From the NCBI GenBank assembly GCA_013368315.1, contig JAACJM010000050.1:62001-126000 (forward strand): a DNA stretch of 64,000 nucleotides, given 5' to 3'. This DNA comes from Tetrapyrgos nigripes. Its lineage: Eukaryota; Basidiomycota; Agaricomycetes; Agaricales; Campanellaceae. Numbering within the stretch: position 1 is the stretch's first letter; each line of letters starts with the position of its first letter. Shown piece after piece: positions 1 to 13,740 of this stretch. Both the position numbers and the translations under genes were made by a program. The notes under the pieces were generated by a model that had not been told where the DNA came from, searched no databases, and saw only the letters and a program-made list of their open reading frames with translations.

Positions 1-795
1 CAGGTTAATGCGCAGACAACGGTGAAGATGGTAAGAGGCAAGCTGGCAGTTTGGCGGCTACGCGAACCGAAACTGCCTGATCCGCGAGATTATACGCTTT
101 CTCCCGGTTCTACGACAGAGACTGCAGAGTCAGACACAAAGTATTTCTTATTCTTGATAATGGCAATTGAATATTACAGATAACGGTACCCAGCGTCATA
201 ACGAGGACGAAAGTCTCTACCCCATTCCGCAATGCAATGTGCTTCGTCGACGACGACCAAGACCCATGCTCACTGGGCGAAGTGGCCGGCATGAATTTAA
301 TGCCAGATTTCACGATAGTTCTTGATGTATTTCATTCTGACTTGGAATGAAAATCCTTGGCTTCAACCGAAAGTGGGATGAGATGGTCAGGATGAATTCA
401 ACGCCATCCATGACCACTTTCATACCAACATTTCAGTCTGTTATTCGTTTCTCTTCAAGAGCTTCTCATGGAAGGAAGACTTTAAGGGAGTCTCCGGGGA
501 AGTAGGGATGACTTCGTGCTTAGACGACGAGTAGGGAATTGACTTGATGACTTCCTGACGTCGTATCAGTGCAAAATACGCAAGAATATAATAAGGAGCA
601 CGCACCTCAAATCTTACTAGACGAATTCAAGGCTACAGCTTGTATGCCCTTGCCCAACAAATCCTTCACCTGCGCATCCATTAAAGCATTGAGTGGACCA
701 ATAACCAGGACGACTTTCTGAGGGTTGAGTTCCGAGTGATAGAAACGTGGGTACCGAAAAGAGAGAATCTTCCTACCTCCAGTACATCATACATT
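1..795 (-). pseudogene. RecQ-like DNA helicase, partial (edge of window)
   Basis: Conserved pieces of the first RecA-like lobe of a RecQ helicase read right to left. A motif Ia-like stretch (VLVIGPLNALMDAQVKDLL...GIQAVALNS) lies at about 610-705, a SPE-containing strand at about 490-540, the Walker B/DEAH box (VVVDEAHCIAEWGRDFRPRYD) at about 195-260, and a motif III-like ALT at the window edge, where the gene leaves the window. RecQ enzymes are 3'-5' ATP-dependent DNA helicases. No Walker A segment is seen upstream, and just before VVVDEAHC the frame carries a TGA that I could not remove with a plausible intron, so this is probably a decayed or truncated copy. The family call is firm; intact versus pseudogene is less certain because only part is visible. 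Confidence 0.6.
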
Positions 796-1256
796 GCTTA
801 TGCCTTGTATGATGTTACGGTCGTCTCTCTCTTGATGTTCGTGCAGGGAGGGAATACTCCAGGTCTTGCATAACGCACAATAATTGGTCTGTCGATGGTA
901 GAGATAGTGAAACAGAGACGGAAGTGATCGAGGTCAATGCACGAGAACGGAAGCAAGTATCGGGAAACGGAAAACGGTGAACGTTTTGTATTAGCCAGTA
1001 TGCTAGTTCTACATGGTCGTAGGTATCGTAACGCGAGATATTAGAGCGAGTTGTTGGGGTGTGGTCGAGGATTTCGGCAAAGTCAAAACAAGCACGCGAG
1101 TGCCGGATTCTGTTCCACTTCAAGCTTCAAGCTTCAAGTGCCACTTCCAATCCACTTCCACTCACTTCGCCAAGCGGTTTGAGCGACCTTCATCGAACCT
1201 TTGCAGAAGTCGCTGGCTCGGCTCGAGTCTAGTCATATCTAAGCTTTCAAGGCTGT
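796..1256. other. intergenic, no gene recognised
   Basis: No credible coding exon was found. The stretch holds three copies of the heptamer CTTCAAG in tandem near 1117-1140 followed by a degenerate CCACTTCCA repeat, and presumably the promoter of the DUF262 gene. Confidence 0.4.
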
Positions 1257-4200
1257 ATGTTTTCATGGGCAATCAAATCAGAGGGAGCAGAACCTCAAAT
1301 TCCAGAACCCCATCCTTTGGGTGCCCAGGGACCTTCATTCTCTGAGGGAGAGCCTGACCAGCTTCAAGTGCAGGCTGTTCAGGTCAGCTTTCTTATTGAA
1401 AACTCTTATTGCCTTTTGATCACCCCTAACAAAACTTCCTCTAGACATCATCATCTGAGATACAACCAGCTCTCAAACAGCATAAAACTTATGAAAGGAC
1501 CATGAAAGAGCTCTCTAGTAAGCACCGGCTCAGTCTCATATCCAGTTATACATCATTGACCTGCCTTATTCTAGATGAGATAAACTTGGGATCTCTCTTT
1601 TGGGATCAGGATTACCAACGAGGTAAATTAAGGACAAGTCAACAAAAGTCTCGAGTCTAAAGCCTTGGTGTAGACATTGTCTGGAAACCGGACAAGCAAT
1701 CTCACTTGATTGATAGCATTATGCGGAACTTTCCGGTCTTTCCGATCATATTAGGTGAGCTGCTTCTTTCATGCTTCATGTTCAATTTTTTCTGGAATAC
1801 TGATATTTCTCTACTCCATCCTGACCAGCGGGCACGCGAGGCAGAACGAGGAAGAATGTCATCGACGGCAAGCAAAGACTGACAGCGATTCGAAGGTGCG
1901 TACCCTCACTTGGACTTCGACCACTCATCTGGTACTCAGTCATTCTTGTAGGTTTCTAGCTGGCGAAATACCGTGTATGATTTTCAATCGCGACTCACAT
2001 ACCAGACTTTTCTGACCTTCTTTGAAATGCTTCTTGACAGACCTGGACCCTACAGCGAAGAATACTAAGCAGAAACTATGGTTCAAAGTCGCTGCCGAAG
2101 GTGCAGGAAAACAGCAGAAGCTTTCCGATGAGAAGTGTAGTGAATTCCTCGAGAAGAAACTAGCCATCTACGAGTTTGAACACATCTCTGACTTGGAGGA
2201 AAGAGCTATTTTCGAGGTAAGCGGTTTACTTTTAGTTTTCACGACGTGACCTCATCAGAGCCTTTTCACTTCTTTAGCGCATTCAATGTGGAGTTGCGCT
2301 CACAAGCGACGAGAAGCTACAAGTTCAAAGCTCTCCTCGTAGAGATTTTGCCCGTCATCTTATCCAACACTATCTCACCGAAGACAAACTTGCCCATCCC
2401 GACTTCAAATGGGAACGCTCACGCGGCAAAGCCTTCCGAATCTTTTCTCAAGCTTTCTACATCATCTCCAGGTGGGAAACCGGCCCATTTGAATTCGGGA
2501 AGTCAGATTATTTGATGAAGTGGCTTCAGGAGAAGAAAAATGATAAGGGCAAGCAGCAAGCTATTCACAATCATGATGGAGATGACGACGACAGCGACGA
2601 GTTAGATGATGAGGATATGGCTCAGGAAGACCCAGGTGACTGGCCCGAAGTCCCGAAGGTGTTCAGAGATGACGTTCTGAAGGCCTTTGAGGTGCTAATG
2701 TCTCTCGCTAAACACCAGCAACTCAAGCAACCGTTGCTGCCTTCCGCGTTCCCTACCAAAAGGGTCAGTCATTTACTAATAGCTTTACGACGCCTCCTGA
2801 CTAACAAATTATACGCAATGGTAGCCGTCCCCAATTGAGATGATATACATCATTGTACTCGTCTTTGTTTTTGGAGTTAGTGGGAAAGAAGGTCGAACCT
2901 TCACTCCTGCTCAATTGTCCCGGGCGATCTACAAACTTCGTGAGTACGCCAATGACAAATCAGTCTTCTCGGAGCGGAAAAATCGTTCAGATTACAACTT
3001 CAAAATGGTCGAGTTCATCAGGAGATTTTCTCTAGACGAAGAACATCCTAATCCCGAGACAATAGGTGTTGGCGGTAGTGTTCCTACACCCTCATTACAA
3101 AGACGTGACAATGTCACATCTTTTGTGTCTAGACCAGGCAATGCCAACCCTGAGGCGACGCCATTGCCAGCGCTTCGTGCTCAAGGCACTTCGTCTTATT
3201 CCCGAAACGAAAATTCCAGTGCCGGTACATCGCGATTGGCCATCACCCATCCCACTGCTGCTAATCCAGCTGCAGTCGCTCAACCTCGGCCTCAGGTACA
3301 AGTCTCCTTTCCCTCCTCTTCTGCTGTTCCTGGACCCAGTGCTACACCTCCGGAACGAGATGCTATCAGCCTAACCAATGCAAGAGCTCTCGGAGCTGCC
3401 TTCAGAATGCAGACTGGACCGACTTGGAGGCCACACCCACCATCTTCAATGTTTCAGAACTCGAGAACAGAACCATTGCGCTCGGAAGCCAGACCTTTAA
3501 CTTTGGCTTCAGTCTCCAATTTTACCCTGTCCACTTTACCAACTTCCGCTTCCAATTCCATATCCAAGGTCAGCGCTAGGCCTGATCTCCCTTCAAAGCC
3601 CGAGTCGATGAAATCCGTCCAAGTTATACCTCCCACTTCGACGTCTACGCCCATTCCCAGGCTTACTACATTACCTTCGGCAGCTCAGAACTCGAGAACA
3701 GTGCCAGTGGATGCCAGACGCCCAACTTTGGCTCTATGCTCCAATTCGAGCATACATATGCCCGCTACCATATCCGTTCCTATCTCAAACCTCTCCTCGC
3801 TCCAGCCTCATCTGGCCAGTGTAGCAAAGTCTGTTGGTACGGCTCAGGCTGGATTGTCCGCTCTGTCCTCATCCATTCCTTCCACGAGCGTACAATTAAC
3901 TACCTTGGCACAGACTAAACAAAAACAATTCTAACTCATCCTTTTCCGAACAGAACACTTCTGGGCTCCAGGCTCAGACTTCTTCGGGGCAGATTCCGTT
4001 GATGTCGAACGGTTTGAGGGTCAAAACTGAGGTGAAGACTGAGCTTCTCGATTCGGAAGCTGGGTCTTTGTCTTTGGCGTCTATTCCTACTTCCAACCTT
4101 CCTTCCACTCTTGTTCCAGTTTCCAGCTCCACCTTGGAACGAACTGAAGGGATCGTCAACCTAGCCAGTTCTACTTCGATGACCCCCAAGAAGCGCAAGA

Positions 4201-4316
4201 GTACGTTCAGACCTGCAAACCTTCCGAAGAAGCGGAAGAGTACTGCACGGCCATCCGAGTTTGTTCATGGTAGTAGTGGTAAGACGCAGGAAGACGCTAT
4301 CTATATCTTGGACTGA
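1257..4316 (+). CDS. DUF262 (GmrSD N-terminal-like) domain protein with nuclear signals
   Basis: Ten exons join in frame into about 835 aa: 1257-1382, 1445-1517, 1575-1622, 1674-1754, 1829-1895, 1952-1974, 2041-2216, 2278-2763, 2825-3889, 3954-4316. The N-terminal half has DUF262/PF03235 hallmarks: DQDYQRDIVWKPDKQSHLID near residues 77-96, the signature VIDGKQRLTAIRRF near 125-138, and the later ERIQCGVALTSDEKLQ helix. In prokaryotes this ParB-like NTPase fold is the GmrS-like part of type IV restriction enzymes; its fungal role is unknown. No HNH nuclease part is visible. An acidic stretch (DGDDDDSDELDDED) follows, then a roughly 400-residue Ser/Pro/Thr-rich region. The C-terminus has two PKKRKST basic motifs (likely nuclear import) and tandem VKTE motifs matching the SUMO consensus. 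No frameshift was found. The start is the first ATG of exon 1; an upstream exon cannot be excluded. Confidence 0.8.
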
Positions 4317-4685
4317 ACAAGCAACACTGGTAGTTAACATGTACTACTCAATCACTTTGTGTGGATCTTTGTATGCTATGTGGTAGATTTAGAGGAACGC
4401 ACGCCATGTACAAATTTTGCTTTCATTTCTTATTATCGGCTGTTTTGTGTCTGTCTGTGTCGGTCACCAATGCCTTGCACACCACGTTAGGTCATCGCAC
4501 TCTTTCTTTCCTCAACGCTCAGCTTTGATCGCCCTCCCGAGAATGTAACATGTTATGTTGTTATAGGTACACTTTCACTGTTAGTATCCTACGGCCTTGA
4601 CTCGTTCAACACTGACTCTGTGCATGCGTTATGTTTCGTTTGCTCACTTCAATTCAGCTCGCGATCCACTTCTGAGGCGTTCATC
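4317..4685. other. intergenic, no gene recognised
   Basis: AT-richer spacer between the DUF262 stop and the first recognisable kinase-like codons. I see no RNA gene or repeat in it. Confidence 0.4.
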
Positions 4686-4689
4686 ACCT

Positions 4690-6059
4690 ATCAAGAGTCT
4701 CGCACTGTGTCTAGGATCACAATCACTCCTGCCCAAGTGCCGCTACCGGAAAACCTTGACCAGACGAAATTTCATGTTGTCCCGAAGGGAGATGCTTTCT
4801 GTGGACGCGGAAGCTGTGAGGACTTTTGGGACGCGGTTCTTATTCTACGGTCTGGCTTTGCACGACCTCAGGTTCGTCTCATTCTTCTCTGTTCTTTGGA
4901 GAGGCTCAGTGCTATGTAGGACGCAGAAAGAAGCAGCTACTCACCGACAAGAGGAGACCCGACGAGCTAGCCATAATGACCCTCCTACGCGACACCAACT
5001 TGGATTCAGAAGACAAGTAGAACATCTGTCAGCTCCTCGATAGCTTTGTCCTCCAGGGTCCCATTGGAAGCCGTATTTGCCTTGTGTTAAAATCACTTGG
5101 TCTCAGCTTGTTTGACGTGCTCAGAAGCTTTCCACTCCTACCTCTGATCGTGGTTCAGCGCGTAGCGAAGCGTACTCTTCAGGGCTTGCAGTATATACGT
5201 GAGTGTGGGGTGATCCACACAGGTACGTCATCGTCTGCTTGCGTTTCCTTGTAATCACTAAGAGTAAGATACCCTTTAGACGTCAAGGCAATCAACATCA
5301 TAATGACCGAGCCCGGGTTTGCAGAGGGCCAGTCCTCGGTGGACATCGAGACCGTATAGTTGTTGCGAGTGAGTAACAAATTGACGGATTTTGGGTCTGG
5401 TACGTTCTCCCTAGTTTCTGCCTTCTGAAGCTACAGTCATTGATCAGTATATGCTCACCCGACAAGATGTCGAGTCGTTGGGCCGCTGTTAACCAGCCTC
5501 GAGCACTTCGCTCGCCTGAGGTGCTCATTGACGCTCCATTGCCAGACGCCAAGACCGACATATGGATCTTTGCCGTAAAACTGCCCCTTAGGGTTGACCA
5601 GGTTTGGTCTCAACCAAAGATCCTGGTCAACTTCTTCTAGTATAGGTAGTACATTGTAATGCGTGGTGAAGTGCCATTAGAACCCAAATGGCAAAATTCT
5701 GGCGCAGAGAAAGAACAGTATCAAACACATCTTGCACAGATGGCTGGTGTTCTCAGCCAGTTCCTGACTGACTCAAAAAGATTTTCTCGCGAAGGGGAAG
5801 AAGACTGATGAGTATTTTATGTAATCAGGATGGTGGTTAGTATACTCACATCGACATCTTATGCGGGACATCTTACCTACCCCGGTGCAGCACCACCCTG
5901 CAAGAGTTACTTTCGGGAGCCGGCCATGAGCCAGATGAACTTCTACTAGCCGTGGATTTCCTTCAACATGCCTTGATCGATGATCCAGAAGAACGCTGGT
6001 CAGCGACTCAGCTCTTGGCACATCCATGGATGCAGGATCTCATTGAAGTTCCAGTTTGA
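4690..6059 (+). pseudogene. SRPK-like serine/threonine kinase, decayed
   Basis: The order of kinase motifs is that of SR-protein-kinase relatives common in basidiomycetes. FHVVPKGDAF lies near 4765, the Gly-rich loop GRGSYSTVWL near 4826-4855, QLLDSF...GPIGSRICLVL near 5030-5090, HT-DVKAINIIM (catalytic loop, split by an intron) near 5213-5305, LTDFGSG near 5382-5400, QPRALRSPEVL near 5493-5525 and DIWIFAV near 5556-5576. The C-lobe ends with DDPEERWSATQLLAHPWM before the TGA at 6057-6059. Disablements: FHVVPKGDAF and the Gly loop are in different frames; TAG at 5018-5020 interrupts the reading into QLLDSF; a second stop follows the catalytic loop near 5358. SRPKs phosphorylate RS-rich splicing factors, but this copy is unlikely to make an active kinase. 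The start is not determinable. Confidence 0.72.
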
Positions 6060-6651
6060 ATGTCGCCTTACGCATTTTCTGGACGTGGTTCGGGTTCTTC
6101 GACATTCAAGCCGCCATGTTATCTCAGTTTCAAGCTTTTCTTCCCAAGGCGCGCTGGAGAAGGATAGGGGATGTGATATGCGGAGTCAGTCCTTCGCGTT
6201 CTAGACCGCTGATGTTTGACGATCATCGTCAGAGCAGAGAACCATTACCTGTAACAGTTGTGCCTCTGAATTGCCCCTCTTTGGAGACGCATCGGAACTG
6301 TCAGGAACTCAAGATGACGGCCTCGTGCGGTAGCGAACTTCACAACCTATCATGTCTCTTTTCCTTCTGTCATGTCCGGAAAGTTAACGTATACTATACG
6401 TACTACACGATATTCAGTGCAAGTACTATCTAGGTCGAGATAAAATGACTGGAGTTATGCCAGAAGTGGTTTTTTTTTCTTTTTACCTCCGCCAAACGAC
6501 TGATCTTCAGTCCAAATTTGATCGATTGTAACACTGTCGTTCCGACGATCGTCATTCCGGCTTCATGTCGATAAATATCCATGGTCGTTTCGACTTACTA
6601 AACTTTTCTTCCCTCCTTCTCTCTTTCTTTCCTTTCATCCGGCCATTTGGG
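6060..6651. other. intergenic, promoter of the MARVEL-like gene
   Basis: No coding exon was recognised. A pyrimidine-rich tract at about 6606-6640 lies just upstream of the ATG at 6652, as is common near transcription starts in agaricomycetes. The reading frame is open back to an ATG at 6565, but that extension translates the CT-rich tract and is more likely 5' untranslated. Confidence 0.4.
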
Positions 6652-8538
6652 ATGGCTATTCTTTCAGGTCTGTTCAATTCGACTGAGTCGAACCCATCCG
6701 AATCAACCAAGTCAAAAACCAAATCGACTGAGTCGAAAGCATCCAAATTCATTCCTCATCTCCGATCTTTCAATGCGACTTCCTTTTCAACTTTGCGACT
6801 AGGTGTGCTGGGTGCGTAGTACACTCTTTGTCAAATTCATTAGCGCTTGGCACTAAAACTAACTTGCTCCTTTTACCAAGGCATCACAATAATCTTGTCT
6901 ATCATCGTGCTTGGTATCACTGCTCATCTCACAAATTTGACCACGAAGTCTCTTGGACGCCCAGCTCCGGCAGAAGCTCTGGCTTTAGCGACAGCTGTGC
7001 TTACTCTCGTATTTGTTCCCGCGATGTTGGTCATATTCCTTATTCCGATTTCTCAGTGCTGATGAAGATTCTACACGAAACAGGATAATCGTTGACAAGA
7101 CTCACAAAGGAACCTTCTTCTCAATGGTGGTCACTGAATTAGTGGTGCTAGGTTAGTTCGAGGAGCCTGAACGATAGGCGACGATACTGAACACGAGATA
7201 CAGGGATCCTGTGCGCTCTTTGGCTGGCGACTGGGGCAGAAAGCGCTGTTACGTTTATTGCTAATTTCCCAGACGGATGCGGACCTTTAAGCGATTTTCG
7301 TGAGTCACCCCCGGGGCTTGCAGGGACCCGCATGCTTATATCATTCTAGCCAATGTCTTTGCTGTTTGCAAGGAGTTGCAGACTGTTGAAGCCTTTAGTT
7401 TCATCAACGCTTTCATACGTGAGTGTTGTATTTTCACCATTGCCAGCTGTCTTTGTCTTTGTTCACCACGTTATACCAGTCCTGGGCTATTGGAGTGTCC
7501 TCTCCATATGTTCATTAAAGGCCGTGCCTCAGTGCGGACAGCCTAAGATATGGTTCACAGGCGTAAGCGAGGCTGGCTTTTTCTCGGACACGACCGACGC
7601 TTCGAAGCCAACTCCAAACAACGGCGCTTCCAAATCAACTTCTCGCAAAGCGACTTTCATTTCAACCCTGCGAATGGGTGTGCTTGGTACGTAGTAGATC
7701 ATTTGTCAATACAACCGTGCTCAACTCCTCGCACTAGGCATCACAATAATCTTCTCTATCATCGTGCTCGGTATTGCTGTTTATCTCACGAACATGACCA
7801 TCAAGGTTCTTGGCCAGCCAGCATTAGTAGAAGCTTTGGCTGTAGCAACAGCTGTGCTTACTGTCGTATTTATTCCTGGGATGTTGGTGACATTTTTTCA
7901 CTCTTTTTCAGCGTTGGTATGTATAACAGATAATGTACGAAACAGGCTCGTCATCGACAAAATTCGCGTCAGTATTGACTCGAACGAGACACGAAGAAGG
8001 TTCATCATTGACATGATTCGCAAAGGAACTTTCTCGTCGATGGTCGTCACCGAATTGGTTGGACTAGGTCCGTTGCAAAAAGCTTATTTGCAAATCGCGA
8101 TAGTTAACACGAATTACTTGCAGGAACCATGTGTGCTCTCTGGTTCACGACTGGTGCAGAAAGTGCCGTAACGTTCAAGGCCAATTTCCCCGCGGGCTGT
8201 GGTGCTTTGAGCGAATTTCGTGAGCTGTCTCCAGCTTACACAGAATTAGGCGTTTGATGTATCGCTCAATCCCCTAGCCAAGGTTCTTGCCGTTTGCAAA
8301 GAGTTGCAGACCGTTGAAGCTTTTGGTTTCCTTAACGGGTCCATACGTGAGTATCATCTTTCATATTCAACATGTGCCCTCATGTTTATGAGCCAATTCA
8401 TCAGTGCTGGGCTATTGGTGTCTACTTTTTGTATGCTCAATCAAGGCCGCGAAGCGTGGACAGAAAGATATATGGTTCACCAGTGTGAGCAACACTGGGT
8501 TTTTATCGAACAGCAGTGACGCCGGGTCAAAGGTGTAA
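6652..8538 (+). CDS. tandem-fused MARVEL-like membrane protein (2 x 4 TM)
   Basis: Two homologous four-TM units read as one gene of about 418 aa in eleven exons: 6652-6811, 6881-7025, 7084-7151, 7204-7299, 7350-7418, 7480-7686, 7738-7882, 8000-8067, 8124-8219, 8278-8346, 8405-8538. Unit 2 repeats unit 1's exon sizes exactly (145, 68, 96, 69 nt). Shared blocks are STLR.GVLG-ITII.SIIVLGI (TM1), ALA.ATAVLT.VF.P.M (TM2), GTF.SMVVTEL..LG (TM3) and CKELQTVEAF.F.N (TM4), resembling agaricomycete MARVEL-domain proteins. Exon 6 holds unit 1's last TM and unit 2's N-terminal linker with no stop, and unit 2 has no start ATG of its own before its TM1. A second acceptor at 7945 would add 54 nt in frame. 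MARVEL-type proteins act in membrane apposition and trafficking; the function here is unknown. The ATG at 6652 follows a CT-rich tract; 6565 is an alternative start. Confidence 0.78.
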
Positions 8539-8665
8539 ATCCTTGTATTTCTCCCTCAATAGCAGTTCAGCATTCATTGTACATGACAACATGTACAGAG
8601 TAAAAATCTAGTACAAGTACATCTTCGATGATACATTGAGTCCCAATATTCGACGCTGACGGAAT

Positions 8666-10549
8666 CTATGGTGCGGGTTTGATAGGGAACCATTTATTGA
8701 AAACTTGGTCTGGATCATATTTCTTCTTGATCTGTTGAAGTCTGGAATAGTTGTTCCCAAATGCCAACAGTGCTTTATCGGGGTTCGCTTCATTTGATCC
8801 AGTCACTCCCTCAGGGTCTGTTTTATTAAACCCATCAGAAAAAAAGTAAGCGCTCTCAGACGGGACAGGACACTAACCATAGTTGGTATACCCAAGCATC
8901 TCAACTTTTGTGGTACCATACTTTGTCTGTGCACTTCCAATGATATTCACAAGCTCCCCTGCACCTTTACGTGCGCGCTGTAGATTCTCTGGCGTATTTT
9001 CGTTCCATACAAAGTTGACCAAGATCGTAGCGCTTTGATCTCGCCTGAAGGCTGTCGCTTCTGTTGGAATAGAGTTGATCTTGTCCAGATTAAAATATTC
9101 GAAAACGAGGACAAGGCTAAAATCGTTTTCAGGACTGGTAAGCTCGACGACTTTGTCGAATGCTTGCTGAAGGGAAGGGTAATCCAGCGTCCTCTGAGCA
9201 ATACCCTTTTGGTAGATACAAGACCCGTGTTGTGTCCTTTCGTTCTACGACCACTAATCAATGCTTGCGTGTCAATACAGGATGAAGATGTCGTACCTCC
9301 ATAGCATTGAGCTGCTCATACGGTATTTCAGAGGTATGATCGGCAATGGGGCCTAGACCCTGTCAGCACCTGAGCACGGCGACGGTGAAGGTAATGCACC
9401 AACCCAAATCGTAGAACGGTTTGTAGCATTCGCGTCCCTCAGCTTCGCTGCCGTTGTAAAACACACTGGCAACTACTACCGGCTGTAAAAAGAGACTCTT
9501 CAGTACGAGTGAGCATTTCAACATGAAAGGAATTCCAACCTCTCCATGAGGTCCTACTGCGAAAAACTGGATCATCCCCGAGAGAGGTGAGATGTTCTTC
9601 CTCCATGTCTCAGTAGTCTCTACAATTGCTTTGAGGGCCAACCCAGGAAATATCAATTTTCCAGCAAAAACAGTGCGACGTTGGGGATACAGCTTGAACA
9701 CAAACTCGGTGACTACACCAAAGTTGGATCCGCCTCCCCTTATAGCCCAAAACAGATCCGGATTCTCTTTGTCGTTCGCAGTGAGGATAGAACCGTCAGC
9801 GGTGACAACGGTAGCCTGTACAGAGATCAGAGCAATCGGGACCAACGTGAGCACAATCTACTCGCCTGCACTAGATTGTCAACGGCCATGCCGTACAGAC
9901 TGAACCGAGAGTTAGTCCAAAGCAGAAAAATGCCTCGCATCGCTTACCCACTCAGATATCCATATCCTCCTCCGACGGTTAGTCTTCAGGGAGAATGAGA
10001 AGGCGTTGCACGTTGAGATTGAATGAACCTACCCTCCCACACCAGTCTGGACGTGTACAATGAGATTGGAGGAAAAGCAAGAGAATGTGTTCACATACGT
10101 GGTTAACGGTACCTCCCACTGTAGCCAAACCATGTTCAATCGCGGTTTTATCCACATCTCGCCATAGTGCTCCACCCCCGACATATGCAAGTTTCTTGTC
10201 GGGGTCCACTCTCGAATAGTGGATGTGGACGAGATAAGTCAATAACCAGACCGCCGTCAGTCGAGGAGGCACCTGTTGTAAGTATACCCAGCTTCAGCTC
10301 CTTAGCCTCTGTATTAACAAGCACTTACCTGCAGGACTATGTCCCCCTCCACGTATGGCTTTGGCAACCGAGCCTTGCGTGCATAGCTCAGAGCAAGAAC
10401 GACATCCTCAGAATCCTTCACAAACGCGACGACCTTGGCGTTCCTTTCGGCTGTCTTGCCCCAGCGGAAGATCGCTTCGGCGTAATCTGGGTGGTCAGTT
10501 GTCACAAAATCGCCTTGAATTGGTCAGGAAATGGTGGTAAGGCAGCCAT
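8666..10549 (-). CDS. FAD-linked oxidoreductase (berberine-bridge-like), frameshifted
   Basis: A full-length GlcD/BBE-type gene reads right to left. It has an N-terminal FAD_binding_4 fold with RGGGHSPAG (His for covalent FAD), [32 protein letters not shown] and [11 protein letters not shown], then [26 protein letters not shown] sequence. The C-terminus is the BBE signature LGYTNY...[17 protein letters not shown]. The Cys of bicovalent enzymes is absent, so FAD would be linked through His only. These enzymes oxidise sugars or secondary metabolites with O2. One intron (9816-9865) uses a GC donor. Three single-base shifts break the frame: near 10511-10514 (missing base), near 10357-10359 (missing base) and near 10227-10228 (extra base). 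It is either a young pseudogene or carries assembly errors. No signal peptide is evident. The start ATG is at 10547-10549 and the stop at 8666-8668. Confidence 0.75.
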
Positions 10550-10842
10550 GGTGTTGGTAGAGAAGAGACGAGTGTTGATAACTATCAATTAGGAGTCATA
10601 AAGAAGTCGTAACATACTCTGGCCTCCTCAGTAAGCATATGTATTGCTACATACAAGCACACCAAATCTATTTGAAGTCAACAATTAGGAATAACTTGTC
10701 CTTGACACAACAACAATGATACGGGGCAGCACGTGATTATACAGTGAGTACCATTCTAAATTCTTAGATAGATCGTCCTCCCTTTCTCTCGTCATTTCTT
10801 CGTCTGCACAGCACGCACGATGGTTGCAGAGCTGAGTGCCTC

Positions 10843-13043
<2,201 letters not shown>

Positions 13044-13740
13044 GTTGAAGAGATGGTGAATGTAGAGGAACAAGATCCAGGGTGCCCTTTATCCGAATTC
13101 TATCCAGGCACCGCCATTCTCGGAATCTACTACTTACAATTTCTGTGCTTCTTTCAGGACTGTATTGTATCGACAGTGATAATGCTGTCCGGTCTTCGAC
13201 GGTAATTGTGTACAAGTCGTGAAGAACGGATTGAAGGTTTGACTGCCTTCACCCTCATTTGAACAAGGATTTTATTACATCTACACATAGCGGCTACAAG
13301 CAGGATTACAAATATATCGCACTATTCCGTAGACTCAATCGTCTGGTAGTCACTGGAACAGCCGCGGCCTAGTGTCGAGGTGGCGTCGGGAGCTCAAGGG
13401 CGCGTCACATTCTGCAATTGAAGTACTACGTGGCAAGTCGCGGTGCTGACTGCTAGCATGGAAGAGACAAATAGCAGCAGGTTTTTAGTGCGCTTGGAAG
13501 GCTGGCACAAGGCTGGCAGGCACTTGGCATCCGGGAAACGGAGTGCGCAATGACATCATACTCAACTTCCGCTTAGGGGCTTGGGGCCGCGGGACCATGC
13601 CAGGTCTGTAAGGAAGAACATAACGCCGTACTGTCAGGGACGTTCTCGGGTCTCTTCAACGGTAAGAAGAATCAACATTCACGAAGTAACAACATAAGAC
13701 AGAGTCTTCCTTCCTACTATACTAAGTAGTAGTGAAGTGT
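13044..13740. other. intergenic, no gene recognised
   Basis: Lies between the hexokinase start and the protease stop (both minus strand). It should contain the hexokinase promoter; no coding exon or repeat was recognised. Confidence 0.4.

Noticed and set aside
7550..7933. Overlapping open frame starting MVHRRKRGW in the MARVEL-like locus
   Set aside because: It runs out of frame with the conserved TM segments and crosses introns of the supported gene.
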